Shown: positions 17,885-27,435 of the stretch, piece by piece
Layout of the letters: every line of letters starts with the position of its first letter
Position numbering within the stretch: position 1 is the stretch's first letter
Source: Phycisphaerales bacterium
Lineage (GTDB): Bacteria; Planctomycetota; Phycisphaerae; Phycisphaerales; SM1A02
Direction of reading: 5' to 3'
DNA length: 64,000 nt
Assembly: GCA_014238125.1 (NCBI GenBank)
Contig: JABABS010000094.1
Coordinates: 40,371 to 104,370, forward strand
Made by a program: the position numbers and the translations under genes
The notes under the pieces: generated by a model
Database searches by the model: none
The model's input: the letters and a program-made list of their open reading frames with translations, nothing else
Told to the model about the DNA's origin: nothing

Positions 17885-20578
17885 ATGTCGAAGAAGAGAA
17901 AATTTCTGGTTTTCTGTGTTCTGGCGCTAGTAACAATCGGTATCGGTGCCTCTATTACCATTCCCATCTTTGCACAAAAAATGATCCGGCAAGCAGTTGA
18001 AGTTGATGGCACAACTGTGGAAAATATTTCTGTGGGGTGGACTGGTCCACAGGTGTTAACCGGAGTACATTTTGTTCATGATGACTCAACTGCCGATCTC
18101 AACATCGAAGTAGAAAACGGGCTTATTTCTTTACTGCTGAATTCAAAACCAATCAAAGCTGCGATCACCGGCGATGGGGTCGTTGTGATTCCAGTTGCAA
18201 CAGAAAAAATCAAAATTGTCACTACAACACCTTCACCCAACTCGGCTTCACAAAAAAAAGAACCGTTTGTTTTTCCAAAAATTAATCTCACTTTGTCTCT
18301 TGATACATTGACTGTTGAATATGAAGAACCGCTCTTCTATAACAATGTCACCGCATCACTTGATATCGATCCGGGACATCACTTTGCAGCCGAAGTAAAC
18401 GCTGAGACATTACTTGGTGGATTTATAGAAGCATCTTGTACATCGCCTTCCCTCATCAATGCAGCAGGTTTGATTGATCTCCAAGGAGGCGGTGCACTAA
18501 CAATAGGAATTAGCAACGCACAACTTCCGACAATTAACGGTATACGCGGCTGGACCATCAAAAAGTTTATCGGTGCAATTTCCTCGCCCAACATGACTGA
18601 ATCATTTAATGTTGGTATGAACGGCTCTCTTACAGAATACGATCAAGAGCGTGGAACTATGTTTTGCAAAACCCAATTTGTAAAATCAAACACAAAAGAT
18701 GCGTTTACTTTTGGGGAGTGGGCAATCATAGGCACAGCAAACGTGTCAGATGTTCCAACATCAATCCTTGCCGCTTTCCTTGATTCGGTGCAAGTTAATA
18801 CTTTTCGGGACCTTGGCCCTACCATGAGTGCAAAACTTAGTCGAAATGGTAAAGATGAACCAACGAGCGCAACATTTAGTGCTCGAGACCTACGCATCGC
18901 TGCCTCACTAAATGCAACCGACGGAACAATGACTGACGTTGACGTTAATGCAAACATCCACAGTGAATTTCTTGAAACACTCACGGAAGGAAGCGTGTCG
19001 GGCAATCCAACAATTACAATCCGCCTCGATACATTCAGTCCAACGGGCTTAACAAACGACGCATTAGTTGGCAACGTCGAAGTCAACGGTGAACTTTTAC
19101 ACCTTCCATCTAATACAACTGTGAATTTCATCAAGGCCACTTTACAAGCCGATGTTCTTGATCGCACACTTTCAACAAGTGGCACGGCAAAATTAAATGC
19201 AACCAATTCTGCATTTACGGCGAAACTATATTCTCCAAACAAAAACAAACTCGATGGAATTGATGACCTTTGGAAAACAATTATTGATCAGCTTCCCCGT
19301 GGTAAGGGCGAGATAACGCTGGCGAACATTCCCTCAACAATATTTGAATCCTACATCACAGATGATAGAATTGTTATAAAAAGGGATATTGGAAAAACGA
19401 TACACACAACCGCAATACTGGATTGGAGTAGCATTGATCTATCAATGCATAGTTCAAAAATAAACGGTTCGTGCAATGTGGTTTTAGAAGGCGACCAAAT
19501 CCACTCCTTAAAAAATATAGAATTAACCGCAGCAATCGATAAACAACTTGCAACATCATTTACAAAAACAAACATTGGATCAATTACAACCCTCCGTTTC
19601 AAAGCCCCAACAGTAGACATTGAAGGTAATGCAACTTTCGATCTAGTGTTTGATATTGGAAATCAACACACCGTTGTACGTGGAAAAACGAATAAAACAA
19701 GTGATGGATTAAATTTACATGTGGCAGCAACAGGTATTGACACCCACTTACTCGAAGCGTTCTGTAATACTGATGGTATTTTGTTTGATACGCTTGGATC
19801 ACCAATTTCGGTAGAGGTTATTGGAGAGAATATCTTTGAAAAACCGCGATTTAAAGCAGGGGGAACTTCACCAAACGCTGCATTTGAAACGAATCTGACT
19901 TTTTTAAATGGAAAAATTGAAACGGTTGAAAAAACATATACAGACGCTGAATTACAACTTTCTAGAAATTTAACACAACATTTACTCAAAGACCTCGGCC
20001 CCGTGCTCTCGGACATTCGTTCTGTCAACAAGCCCATTCGGTTTCGGGTTGCAAACGCAAGTGTTCCATTAGACGGAAATCTTAGGGAACTCAACGCCGA
20101 TATTACAATTGATATTGGTGAAGTTGCCCTCGATAGTGGCTCACTCACAATGCAACTTCTTCCACTGTTCAAATCCAGTCACGTTGATGTCATTCGGGGT
20201 TACTTTGAACCTATCGAAATGCGGATTCGAAATGGCGTCATTTCTTACAAAGAATTCAAACTTAAACTCGATAATAAATACAACATTCCATATTCTGGAA
20301 CAATTAATTTAGTAAACAGAAAACTACATTTAAAATCTGCAATCCCTCTCACTGGTCTCGGTTATTCCATAAAAGAACTGCGAGGCCTTGCAACTGACAT
20401 TGATGTACCCATTCTTATTACTGGGACGATTGAAAACCCAGTTGCAAAAGTGGATCCCGACTTTGACCTTGTACAAATATTACTTTCAAGCGGGGTAGGA
20501 AATCTTTTAGACAATGCACTTGGCGGGGATAGAGAAGTACCAAATCCTCTGGATTTGATTGAAGAGTTGTTTAAGTAA
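17885..20578 (+). CDS. Large membrane-anchored AsmA/TamB-like protein (897 aa)
   Basis: One N-terminal TM followed by about 850 aa of beta-rich repetitive sequence; C-terminus IPLTGLGYSIKELRGLATDIDVPILITGTIENPVAKVD resembles AsmA-like C-termini. Confidence 0.65.
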   Translation: MSKKRKFLVFCVLALVTIGIGASITIPIFAQKMIRQAVEVDGTTVENISVGWTGPQVLTGVHFVHDDSTADLNIEVENGLISLLLNSKPIKAAITGDGVVVIPVATEKIKIVTTTPSPNSASQKKEPFVFPKINLTLSLDTLTVEYEEPLFYNNVTASLDIDPGHHFAAEVNAETLLGGFIEASCTSPSLINAAGLIDLQGGGALTIGISNAQLPTINGIRGWTIKKFIGAISSPNMTESFNVGMNGSLTEYDQERGTMFCKTQFVKSNTKDAFTFGEWAIIGTANVSDVPTSILAAFLDSVQVNTFRDLGPTMSAKLSRNGKDEPTSATFSARDLRIAASLNATDGTMTDVDVNANIHSEFLETLTEGSVSGNPTITIRLDTFSPTGLTNDALVGNVEVNGELLHLPSNTTVNFIKATLQADVLDRTLSTSGTAKLNATNSAFTAKLYSPNKNKLDGIDDLWKTIIDQLPRGKGEITLANIPSTIFESYITDDRIVIKRDIGKTIHTTAILDWSSIDLSMHSSKINGSCNVVLEGDQIHSLKNIELTAAIDKQLATSFTKTNIGSITTLRFKAPTVDIEGNATFDLVFDIGNQHTVVRGKTNKTSDGLNLHVAATGIDTHLLEAFCNTDGILFDTLGSPISVEVIGENIFEKPRFKAGGTSPNAAFETNLTFLNGKIETVEKTYTDAELQLSRNLTQHLLKDLGPVLSDIRSVNKPIRFRVANASVPLDGNLRELNADITIDIGEVALDSGSLTMQLLPLFKSSHVDVIRGYFEPIEMRIRNGVISYKEFKLKLDNKYNIPYSGTINLVNRKLHLKSAIPLTGLGYSIKELRGLATDIDVPILITGTIENPVAKVDPDFDLVQILLSSGVGNLLDNALGGDREVPNPLDLIEELFK

Positions 20579-20590
20579 TCATTGGTTGAC

Positions 20591-21751
20591 TTATCTAAAC
20601 ATTCGTTCAAACATGCTATAAACCAACAGCACAAAGTACATTACAAGTGGATAAAAACCTGCAATCAGCAAAAACAATAGTGGCTTCTCCCAGCCAGACA
20701 TGTTTGTGAGTGCCACTACCTCATCAGCCCGCCAGAGGTGATACAAGGCAATGCTTCCCTGAAGAACGCCTATCGCACTACAACTTGCTAGAACAAATGG
20801 GCTTAGGAGTAATCCCGCTTTGGCAACAAGGGCAACAAGTCCAAACGCTTCCTCTGTTGAAGTAACTGTTTCTATTTCAACATTTGTAATTGATGGGCTC
20901 AACACAAGCCCCGCAGCAAGAACAGTTGCAAGGAGCGCTAACACACCGTAAATAATTGTCCAAATAACACTTTCTGTTCCACCGGTGAGTAAAAATGCTG
21001 AGAGTATCGATCCAACCAACATCGCCAAACCAGCAGTTAAAATCATCAAACCAAGCATATCTAATGGTTGGTGACCTCGGACAGATGTGGGGGTACTTGC
21101 AACTAAACGTTGACCTGCATGCCGGCACTTTCCTGCTGCAATACTCCCAATAATAATCGCTGCTGCAAAGGAAGCCGCTGTTAGAAGCGGGTCTGGCGAT
21201 TGAGGGTTTTTATATACGAGATAGGTAAAGACAGCCAAAATAACAACGGCGATGTATTGAAGGATGACTCCGTATTTTTGAATAGAGTCAGCGTTATTAA
21301 TAAAAATACTACGACGCAAGTAATTTTGAGTAGCAAAAATTGTTGCCCGTTTAAGATCTGACCTTGCTTGATCTGGTTCTATCGAACTTAGATCTTCGTC
21401 CATGGAATCATCAACAGAATCAATATCGTCATCAAGCGTGTCGCTTTCGAGATCAACACTTGTATCATCGGGATTTTGTGCAACCGCGTTAAAACCTGTT
21501 TGATCAGCTGAATCCGGACTGATCACAAAAGAGACTTCTGTTGGTTCTTTTGTTCTTTTGGGTGTTGTGGCTGTCTCTTTTAGGTCTTCCGACAATTTAG
21601 AAACAGATCCAACAGGGTGCCATTCTCTTGTACCTGTTTGTCGCATTTCATCAGAAGGTTTCACTTCACCCGAACGGATTCCTTGCTTCAACTGGCGCTT
21701 TGTAAATACGCCAATTTCGTCACCTTCGCGCTGAATAACATATGTTTTCAT
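20591..21751 (-). CDS. GYF_2 domain membrane protein
   Basis: N-terminal YVIQREGDEIGVFTKRQLKQGIRSGEVKPSDEMRQTGTREWHPVG followed by several hydrophobic TM segments. Confidence 0.7.
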   Translation of the reverse strand: MKTYVIQREGDEIGVFTKRQLKQGIRSGEVKPSDEMRQTGTREWHPVGSVSKLSEDLKETATTPKRTKEPTEVSFVISPDSADQTGFNAVAQNPDDTSVDLESDTLDDDIDSVDDSMDEDLSSIEPDQARSDLKRATIFATQNYLRRSIFINNADSIQKYGVILQYIAVVILAVFTYLVYKNPQSPDPLLTAASFAAAIIIGSIAAGKCRHAGQRLVASTPTSVRGHQPLDMLGLMILTAGLAMLVGSILSAFLLTGGTESVIWTIIYGVLALLATVLAAGLVLSPSITNVEIETVTSTEEAFGLVALVAKAGLLLSPFVLASCSAIGVLQGSIALYHLWRADEVVALTNMSGWEKPLLFLLIAGFYPLVMYFVLLVYSMFERMFR

Positions 21752-21821
21752 ATTTGATATTCCACCTAACTACTCCACCAGAGATTCACTTTATCTAAGA
21801 AGTGTATACTAGCAAATACTT

Positions 21822-22388
21822 ATGACACGATGTACTTGGTGTGGAACTGATCCAATTTACGTGAATTACCATGACCAAGAGTGGGGAGTCCCTGAACACG
21901 ATGACAAAGCGTTGTATGAAAAACTGTGCCTTGATGGATTTCAGGCTGGGCTGTCTTGGATTATTGTCTTGAAAAAACGAGATAATTTCAGGAACGCATT
22001 TGATGATTTTGATCCCGAAAAAATTGCAAAGTATGGAAAGCGAAAAGTAAACCGACTTCTAAAAGATGCTGGAATTATTCGTAGCCAATCAAAAATTAAT
22101 GGGGCAATTGCCAATGCCAAAGCGTGGCTTAAAATTATGGAAAAAGGCAAAGGGTCATTTGATGATTTTTTATGGAAACATGTCGACTACAAACCGATTA
22201 TCAATAGATGGAAAACGAGTGTGCAGATTCCTGTATCTACATCAATCAGTGAAATAATGACAAAAGATCTCAAAAAACAAAACTTTAAATTTGTTGGTCC
22301 GACAATCTGCTACGCCTTTATGCAAGCCGTAGGTATGGTGAATGATCATGTTGTGAGTTGTCCGCGGTATAAAGAAGTAATGCAGTAA
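21822..22388 (+). CDS. tag: DNA-3-methyladenine glycosylase I
   Basis: RCTWCGTDPIYVNYHDQEWGVPEHDDKALYEKLCLDGFQAGLSW; VGPTICYAFMQAVGMVNDHVVSCPRY. Confidence 0.96.
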   Translation: MTRCTWCGTDPIYVNYHDQEWGVPEHDDKALYEKLCLDGFQAGLSWIIVLKKRDNFRNAFDDFDPEKIAKYGKRKVNRLLKDAGIIRSQSKINGAIANAKAWLKIMEKGKGSFDDFLWKHVDYKPIINRWKTSVQIPVSTSISEIMTKDLKKQNFKFVGPTICYAFMQAVGMVNDHVVSCPRYKEVMQ

Positions 22389-22835
22389 TTACCTATATAC
22401 AACCAAACACTTTGCAGCCATGTCATGCAAGCCCTGTTTTTTTGATGAAAGTGCAACTACGAACAAGGTGATCGGCAAAAGAACGATGGATATGTACATA
22501 CCAACATATCGAAGGCTTGCTCTCCAAAAACCAATTTTGTTTCCAGAGTAATCTACTACTTTCAAACCAAAAATTTGTTTACCGAGGGTTGCTTGGTTAT
22601 GCGAACTGTCTAGCGCGGAGAAATAAATCCACCATACAACAAAAGTTATTATTGATTCATATACCGATAAATAAATAAATGTATCCGTAACTGTTTCTGT
22701 TGTATTTGGAATGATTGGCATTAGAAGTCCAAACAAGAATGAAAGGAATAACACTGCGATTAACTGAAGAATTAGGATCATAACGCAATCAACAAAAAAT
22801 GCTAAACACCGAGTTATCAATCCTGCATATTTCAT
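22389..22835 (-). CDS. RDD family membrane protein
   Basis: AGLITRCLAFFVDCVMILIL...SSHNQATLGKQIFGLKVVD...FWRASLRYVGMYIS...KKQGLHDMAAKCLVV. Confidence 0.85.
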   Translation of the reverse strand: MKYAGLITRCLAFFVDCVMILILQLIAVLFLSFLFGLLMPIIPNTTETVTDTFIYLSVYESIITFVVWWIYFSALDSSHNQATLGKQIFGLKVVDYSGNKIGFWRASLRYVGMYISIVLLPITLFVVALSSKKQGLHDMAAKCLVVYR

Positions 22836-22847
22836 GTTGTGTATTCC

Positions 22848-23972
22848 TTAAAAATATGTCCAGAGTGGAGCGTCTGCTTTGCTCACCGAAATAACAACTT
22901 CGGGAAGTAGGGTGGTAAGTTGTTCTTTGAGTTTTGGCAAGAACCCTCGTTCGCTGTTGGTATGTCCAGTCAACACAACAGTACAGCCGCGCGCCGTTGC
23001 TGCAACAACATCATGATGTGTCATCTCGCCAGTAATGAATACTTCACATCCGTCATCTACTGCAAGGTCGCAAACTGAACCGCCAGCGCCTGCACATAAT
23101 CCAATGGTTTGGACTTTAATCCGATCACCTTTGCCCGCCGCAGGGGCTACACGTACGTATCCAATTCCCAGGTGTTTTTTAAGTTTCCTAGCGAGTTCAT
23201 CTAGTTGCATCGGTTTATCTAAATGTATACGTCGGCCTACACCTATTTCCCTTCGGGGGCGTTCGCCAAGTTCGTGCACTTCAAGGGCGGGTTCCTCATA
23301 GGGATGAAATTGTCGTAGTGCCTGAATTGCTAAGGATAGCGAAGCTTTTGAAACAACCATTTCGAATTTACACTCGATTACCTTTTGCAACACGCCAGAT
23401 TCACCGTGCGTTGGATTTGTCCCCTCTTTGCCTATAAATGTTCCAACACCCTGTGTTGTAAACGAACACTGTTCGTACATCCCAATACGACCACACCCGA
23501 CGCTTGAAAGCGCGGAACGTAATTCCTCTGCTTTTTCTTGGGGACAAAATGTAATCAGTTTGCATTCTTCGTCAGGAGGCAAATTCCCAAACGGACGCAG
23601 GGCACGTACATCACCTTTACCCAAACACTCCGCTATCCAATCATTCACGCCGCCAGTTGCAACATCAAGTGCGGTGTGTGGTGAATAAATAGCGATATGA
23701 TTTGAGATCGCCTCAAGCACAACACGCTCTTTAAATGAATTGTCCGTAACTGATGTAAGTGGCTTAAATATCGGTGGATGATAAGAAACAATGATGTCAA
23801 CGTTCATGTTGATAGCTTCTTTCATCACCGCTTCAGTTAAATCGATGGTTAGCAATATCGAATCTGCCGACCACGAACTTGACCCAACGAGCAGGCCAAC
23901 ATTGTCCCATTCGTTGGCGAGGTATGTTGGTGCAAATGATTCAAATGCTAAGATGAGGTCTTTTGTCTGCAT
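22848..23972 (-). CDS. Nif3-like dinuclear metal center protein
   Basis: ANEWDNVGLLVGS, VSYHPPIFKPL, YSPHTALDVATGGVNDW, TGEMTHHDVVAATARGCTVVLTGHTNSERGFLP. Confidence 0.92.
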   Translation of the reverse strand: MQTKDLILAFESFAPTYLANEWDNVGLLVGSSSWSADSILLTIDLTEAVMKEAINMNVDIIVSYHPPIFKPLTSVTDNSFKERVVLEAISNHIAIYSPHTALDVATGGVNDWIAECLGKGDVRALRPFGNLPPDEECKLITFCPQEKAEELRSALSSVGCGRIGMYEQCSFTTQGVGTFIGKEGTNPTHGESGVLQKVIECKFEMVVSKASLSLAIQALRQFHPYEEPALEVHELGERPRREIGVGRRIHLDKPMQLDELARKLKKHLGIGYVRVAPAAGKGDRIKVQTIGLCAGAGGSVCDLAVDDGCEVFITGEMTHHDVVAATARGCTVVLTGHTNSERGFLPKLKEQLTTLLPEVVISVSKADAPLWTYF

Positions 23973-24019
23973 AGGTGTATGCGGGTACAATACACCAGAC
24001 CACAACGGAGGTTATCACA

Positions 24020-24841
24020 ATGCGAATGAAACGAAACATGTTAGATACATCCAACCCTGTATTGAAAAATCCAGAAATTTGGGATGCCGGACTTTCTGCA
24101 GAAGGGGCTGAAACCGCCTCAATACAAGGCGTTGTCAATAAAACTGGCATGTTGACTGTCATTTGCCTCATCGGAGGAATGCTTGGCATTTGGATCACGC
24201 AAAATCAACCCGCACTTGCTTGGCCACTTGGAATCGCTGGGTTAATTGCGACAATTGTTGTGTATTTCATGATCTATCGAAATCCAATGCGAGCGAAACA
24301 AACGGCTTGGATTTATGCAATTGTGCAGGGTGCTTTTTTAGGTGTGCTTACCAATGCTCTCGATAGCACACTGGCAAACATGGGTTACGCTGCTGTTGGC
24401 GGGCTTGCACTCCAAGCGTTTGTGATCACAATGAGTGTTCTCGTTTCAATGCTCGCGTTGTATTATTTTAGAATTTTACAACCAACAAAAAAGTTTACTG
24501 CCGCGGTGCAAGTCCTCACTCTTGGTATTTTTGTAACCTATATGATCTCATTCGTCATGTCGATGTTCGGGACTCAAATGCCATTTTTGTCACTTGGGTC
24601 CGCAATGGAGGGTGGAACCTCGGCGCTCATTGGCATAGGACTCAATGTCCTTATTCTTGGAGTTGCTTCACTTTGGTTGATCATCGACTTTGGCATGGTT
24701 GAACAACAGGTGAAATCAGGCGCTCCAAAACAAATGGAGTGGTTCTGCGGTTTTATTCTCATGGTGACGCTCGTTTGGATTTACCTTGAAGCGGTCAAAC
24801 TTTGCTTCCGCTTGGCAATTATGTTTGGAAATCGAGATTAG
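24020..24841 (+). CDS. Bax inhibitor-1/YccA-like membrane protein
   Basis: Multiple TM segments; QGAFLGVLT, WLIIDFGMVEQQVKSGAPKQMEWFCGFILMVTLVWIYLEAVKL. Confidence 0.88.
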   Translation: MRMKRNMLDTSNPVLKNPEIWDAGLSAEGAETASIQGVVNKTGMLTVICLIGGMLGIWITQNQPALAWPLGIAGLIATIVVYFMIYRNPMRAKQTAWIYAIVQGAFLGVLTNALDSTLANMGYAAVGGLALQAFVITMSVLVSMLALYYFRILQPTKKFTAAVQVLTLGIFVTYMISFVMSMFGTQMPFLSLGSAMEGGTSALIGIGLNVLILGVASLWLIIDFGMVEQQVKSGAPKQMEWFCGFILMVTLVWIYLEAVKLCFRLAIMFGNRD

Positions 24842-24845
24842 ATAA

Positions 24846-25080
24846 TTAAAACACTGGGCTACAGTTTATTTTTGGTATTTTAGAAGCCTCCACTTCGTTC
24901 CAAATTGTCCAAATGTCATTTAGTTCATATTTTTCATAGTAAATTTCTTTCAAAAAGTAATTCTGGCTATTGCTTCGTCAAATTTATCTGCATCCAGAAA
25001 GAGTGCACCTTCATTATTTAATATTGCAATATACAAATGGAATGGGATGATTTTCACGAAAGTCACCCCTTAAATTTCCT
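24846..25080 (-). pseudogene. Frameshifted coding remnant, unknown family
   Basis: Three partial reading frames join into one protein-like stretch: GNLRGDFRENHPIPFVYCNI / NNEGALFLDADKFDEAIARI / FLKEIYYEKYELNDIWTIWNEVEASKI; no intact ORF in the gap. Confidence 0.5.
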
Positions 25081-25101
25081 TGTTATTGTTGAGTGATCTT
25101 T

Positions 25102-26286
25102 TTAACGAACTGAATCCAATTCGATTGGAATCTGCTCCTCAATATCAATGCCAAAACCATGCAAAGCGGTGAGGCGCTTAGGATGATTCGTTAAAAGTTT
25201 GAGTTTTCTTAACCCAAGGTCGCGGATGATTTGAATGCCTGTTCCGTAATCCCTGCGATCCATTGGTTTTTCTGAAACTGTAAGGTCTCGTACATTGACG
25301 TCAGTTTCTGGTCGTTGAATTTTTTGTAGACGGTCGATAAATTCATCACCGTATTGCTCTGGGCGTAAATAGATGATTGCACCCCTGCCAGCATCAGTAA
25401 TCATTTTCATCGAAGCGCGAAGTTCCTTGCCAGAAGGATGGTCAGCCACATCAAAAATATCACCAAGTAAATTGCGACGGTGAACACGTACAAGGATTGG
25501 TTCTTCAATTGGTTTAGCACTTCCGTATTCGTCAAGTTCTCCGACATCTCCAACAGTGAGCGCAAGATGTGGAACCGCGTCAATTGCACTGTGATATGCA
25601 ATCAAATTAAATATCCCGTAAGGAGTCTCGATTGGCGTTCCGCACTTCGGATCTATTCGGTGGATAAGGCTTTCTCGTGCAAGGCGATACTCAATAATTT
25701 GCTCAACAGAACACATCTTAAAATTTTGTTCTTCGCAAATTTTTTCTAAATCTGGAACTCTCGCCATTTCGCCATCTTCTTTGACGATTTCAATAATAAC
25801 TGCTGATGGTTTAAGCCCTGCAAGTTTACACAAATCAACTGAGCCTTCGGTTTGCCCAGTCCTAGCAAGTACACCACCAACGCGTGCGCGAAGAGGGTTG
25901 ATATGACCTGGGCGAACAAAGTCGTCTGGTCTTGAATCTGTATCTACGAGAAGCTTTAGGGTTTTTACACGGTCTGCTGCTGAGATTCCAGTACTTACAT
26001 TATGGCGAGGATGACCATCAACACTAATCGTAAAAGGTGTTCCTCGAACGCTAGTGTTCTCTGCAACTTGTGGACCAAGTTCTAGGCGATCACAGTCCTC
26101 ACCGGACATCGCTACGCAGAGGTAACCTCCACCAACGCGTGTAAGAAAGTTGATCAACTCCACGTTGATGTGCTCCGTTGCGACAACAAAATCCCCTTCG
26201 TTTTCACGATTTTCGTCATCGATAAGCACGATGACTTTCCCGTCACGCAAATCTTCCAAAATCTCTTCTATCGTAGCAAGTGCCAT
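25102..26286 (-). CDS. ribBA: RibBA-like: 3,4-dihydroxy-2-butanone-4-phosphate synthase with a degenerate GTP cyclohydrolase II domain
   Basis: DDENRENEGDFVVAT, RVGGVLARTGQTEGSVDLCKLAGL, C-terminal DRRDYGTGIQIIRDLGLRKLKLLTNHP; GCH II zinc cysteines not present (see findings). Confidence 0.88.
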   Translation of the reverse strand: MALATIEEILEDLRDGKVIVLIDDENRENEGDFVVATEHINVELINFLTRVGGGYLCVAMSGEDCDRLELGPQVAENTSVRGTPFTISVDGHPRHNVSTGISAADRVKTLKLLVDTDSRPDDFVRPGHINPLRARVGGVLARTGQTEGSVDLCKLAGLKPSAVIIEIVKEDGEMARVPDLEKICEEQNFKMCSVEQIIEYRLARESLIHRIDPKCGTPIETPYGIFNLIAYHSAIDAVPHLALTVGDVGELDEYGSAKPIEEPILVRVHRRNLLGDIFDVADHPSGKELRASMKMITDAGRGAIIYLRPEQYGDEFIDRLQKIQRPETDVNVRDLTVSEKPMDRRDYGTGIQIIRDLGLRKLKLLTNHPKRLTALHGFGIDIEEQIPIELDSVR

Positions 26287-26331
26287 CTCCGCATTGTATG
26301 GTGCCTTGATGCGAGGCACTATGATGCACAC

Positions 26332-27435
26332 ATGAAAAAACACTTGAAATGGTTGATGGAAATTACAGCAATCCCAACAGCGGCTGGGCAAGAGTGGCGA
26401 GTCATAGACTGGATTGAGAAATGGGTAATAAAGCAATCTGGCATCACTTTGAACAATGACCAGTTTGGCAATCTCCTTCTCACCCAAACTCGCAAATCCT
26501 CAAAGAAGCCCATTTATATCACAGCTCACCTCGATCACCCAGCGTTTGTGGTTCGAGAACAAATTGACGAAAAACATATTGAATTGGATTTTAGAGGTGG
26601 CGTAAATGACGCTTATTTTGTCGGAGCAAAAATTGAAGTCTTCGACAACAACGACAATAGTTATTTTGGAATAATCGAATCGCTCGATGCTAAAGCAAAA
26701 CCATTTAAACGAGTTGTTGCCAAACTACAAAAAAGCGTTGCGGGTTTTTTGCTCAAGGGCGATGTTGCAAGGTGGCGTTTTAATCCACCCATTGTAAAAG
26801 GCGATTTGCTTCATGCACCCGCATGCGATGATCTCGCAGGCGTTGCCGCTGCGATTTCAGCGTTAGATAATATCAAATCCCTACGGGGTCTGGGTCATGT
26901 TGGTGTTTTGCTTACTCGCGCAGAAGAGATTGGATTTATCGGAGCAGTTGCTGCTGCAAAAAATAAAACCGTATCAAAATCATCAAGATTACTTTGCCTT
27001 GAAACATCACGGAGTTTTCCAGAATCTCCAATTGGGGCTGGTCCAATTCTTCGAGTTGGTGACAAAACAAGTGTCTTTGGTCCAGAGCTAACAAACGCAA
27101 TAGCTGAAATCATGAACACGCAAAAGAATTTTCCGTGGCAACGCAAACTTATGCCCGGTGGCACGTGCGAATCTACTGCATTTTGTAACTACGGATACCT
27201 CTCAACATGTTTGTGTCTTGCGCTTGGTAATTATCATAATATGCTTGACATGGATGGAGTTTTGCAAAAAAATAAGCCCGCGAAAGTCGCGCCTGAAATT
27301 ATTTCAGTGAACGACTATCACGGGCTTGTCAAAATGCTAACTGTTGTGTGCCGAGATCTCGATAAACCAAGACCAGCAACACTGCGACGCGGTTTAGAAA
27401 AACGACTCAACGCATACAGAAATATCCTTAATTAG
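26332..27435 (+). CDS. M42/M20-type metallopeptidase (aminopeptidase-like)
   Basis: ITAHLDHPAFVV, APACDDLAGVAAAISALD, LLTRAEEIGFIGAVAAA, CLETSRSFP; ends PGGTCESTAFCNYGYLSTCLCLALGNYHNM. Confidence 0.85.
   Translation: MKKHLKWLMEITAIPTAAGQEWRVIDWIEKWVIKQSGITLNNDQFGNLLLTQTRKSSKKPIYITAHLDHPAFVVREQIDEKHIELDFRGGVNDAYFVGAKIEVFDNNDNSYFGIIESLDAKAKPFKRVVAKLQKSVAGFLLKGDVARWRFNPPIVKGDLLHAPACDDLAGVAAAISALDNIKSLRGLGHVGVLLTRAEEIGFIGAVAAAKNKTVSKSSRLLCLETSRSFPESPIGAGPILRVGDKTSVFGPELTNAIAEIMNTQKNFPWQRKLMPGGTCESTAFCNYGYLSTCLCLALGNYHNMLDMDGVLQKNKPAKVAPEIISVNDYHGLVKMLTVVCRDLDKPRPATLRRGLEKRLNAYRNILN

Noticed and set aside
18643-20172. Minus-strand ORFs of 201 and 169 aa within the AsmA-like gene
   Set aside because: Antisense to a single 897-aa ORF with a good N-terminal TM; shadow ORFs.
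26286-26487. N-terminal extension of the ribBA ORF
   Set aside because: It runs into the divergent M42 peptidase gene; family homology starts at MALATIEEILEDLRDGK (26286).
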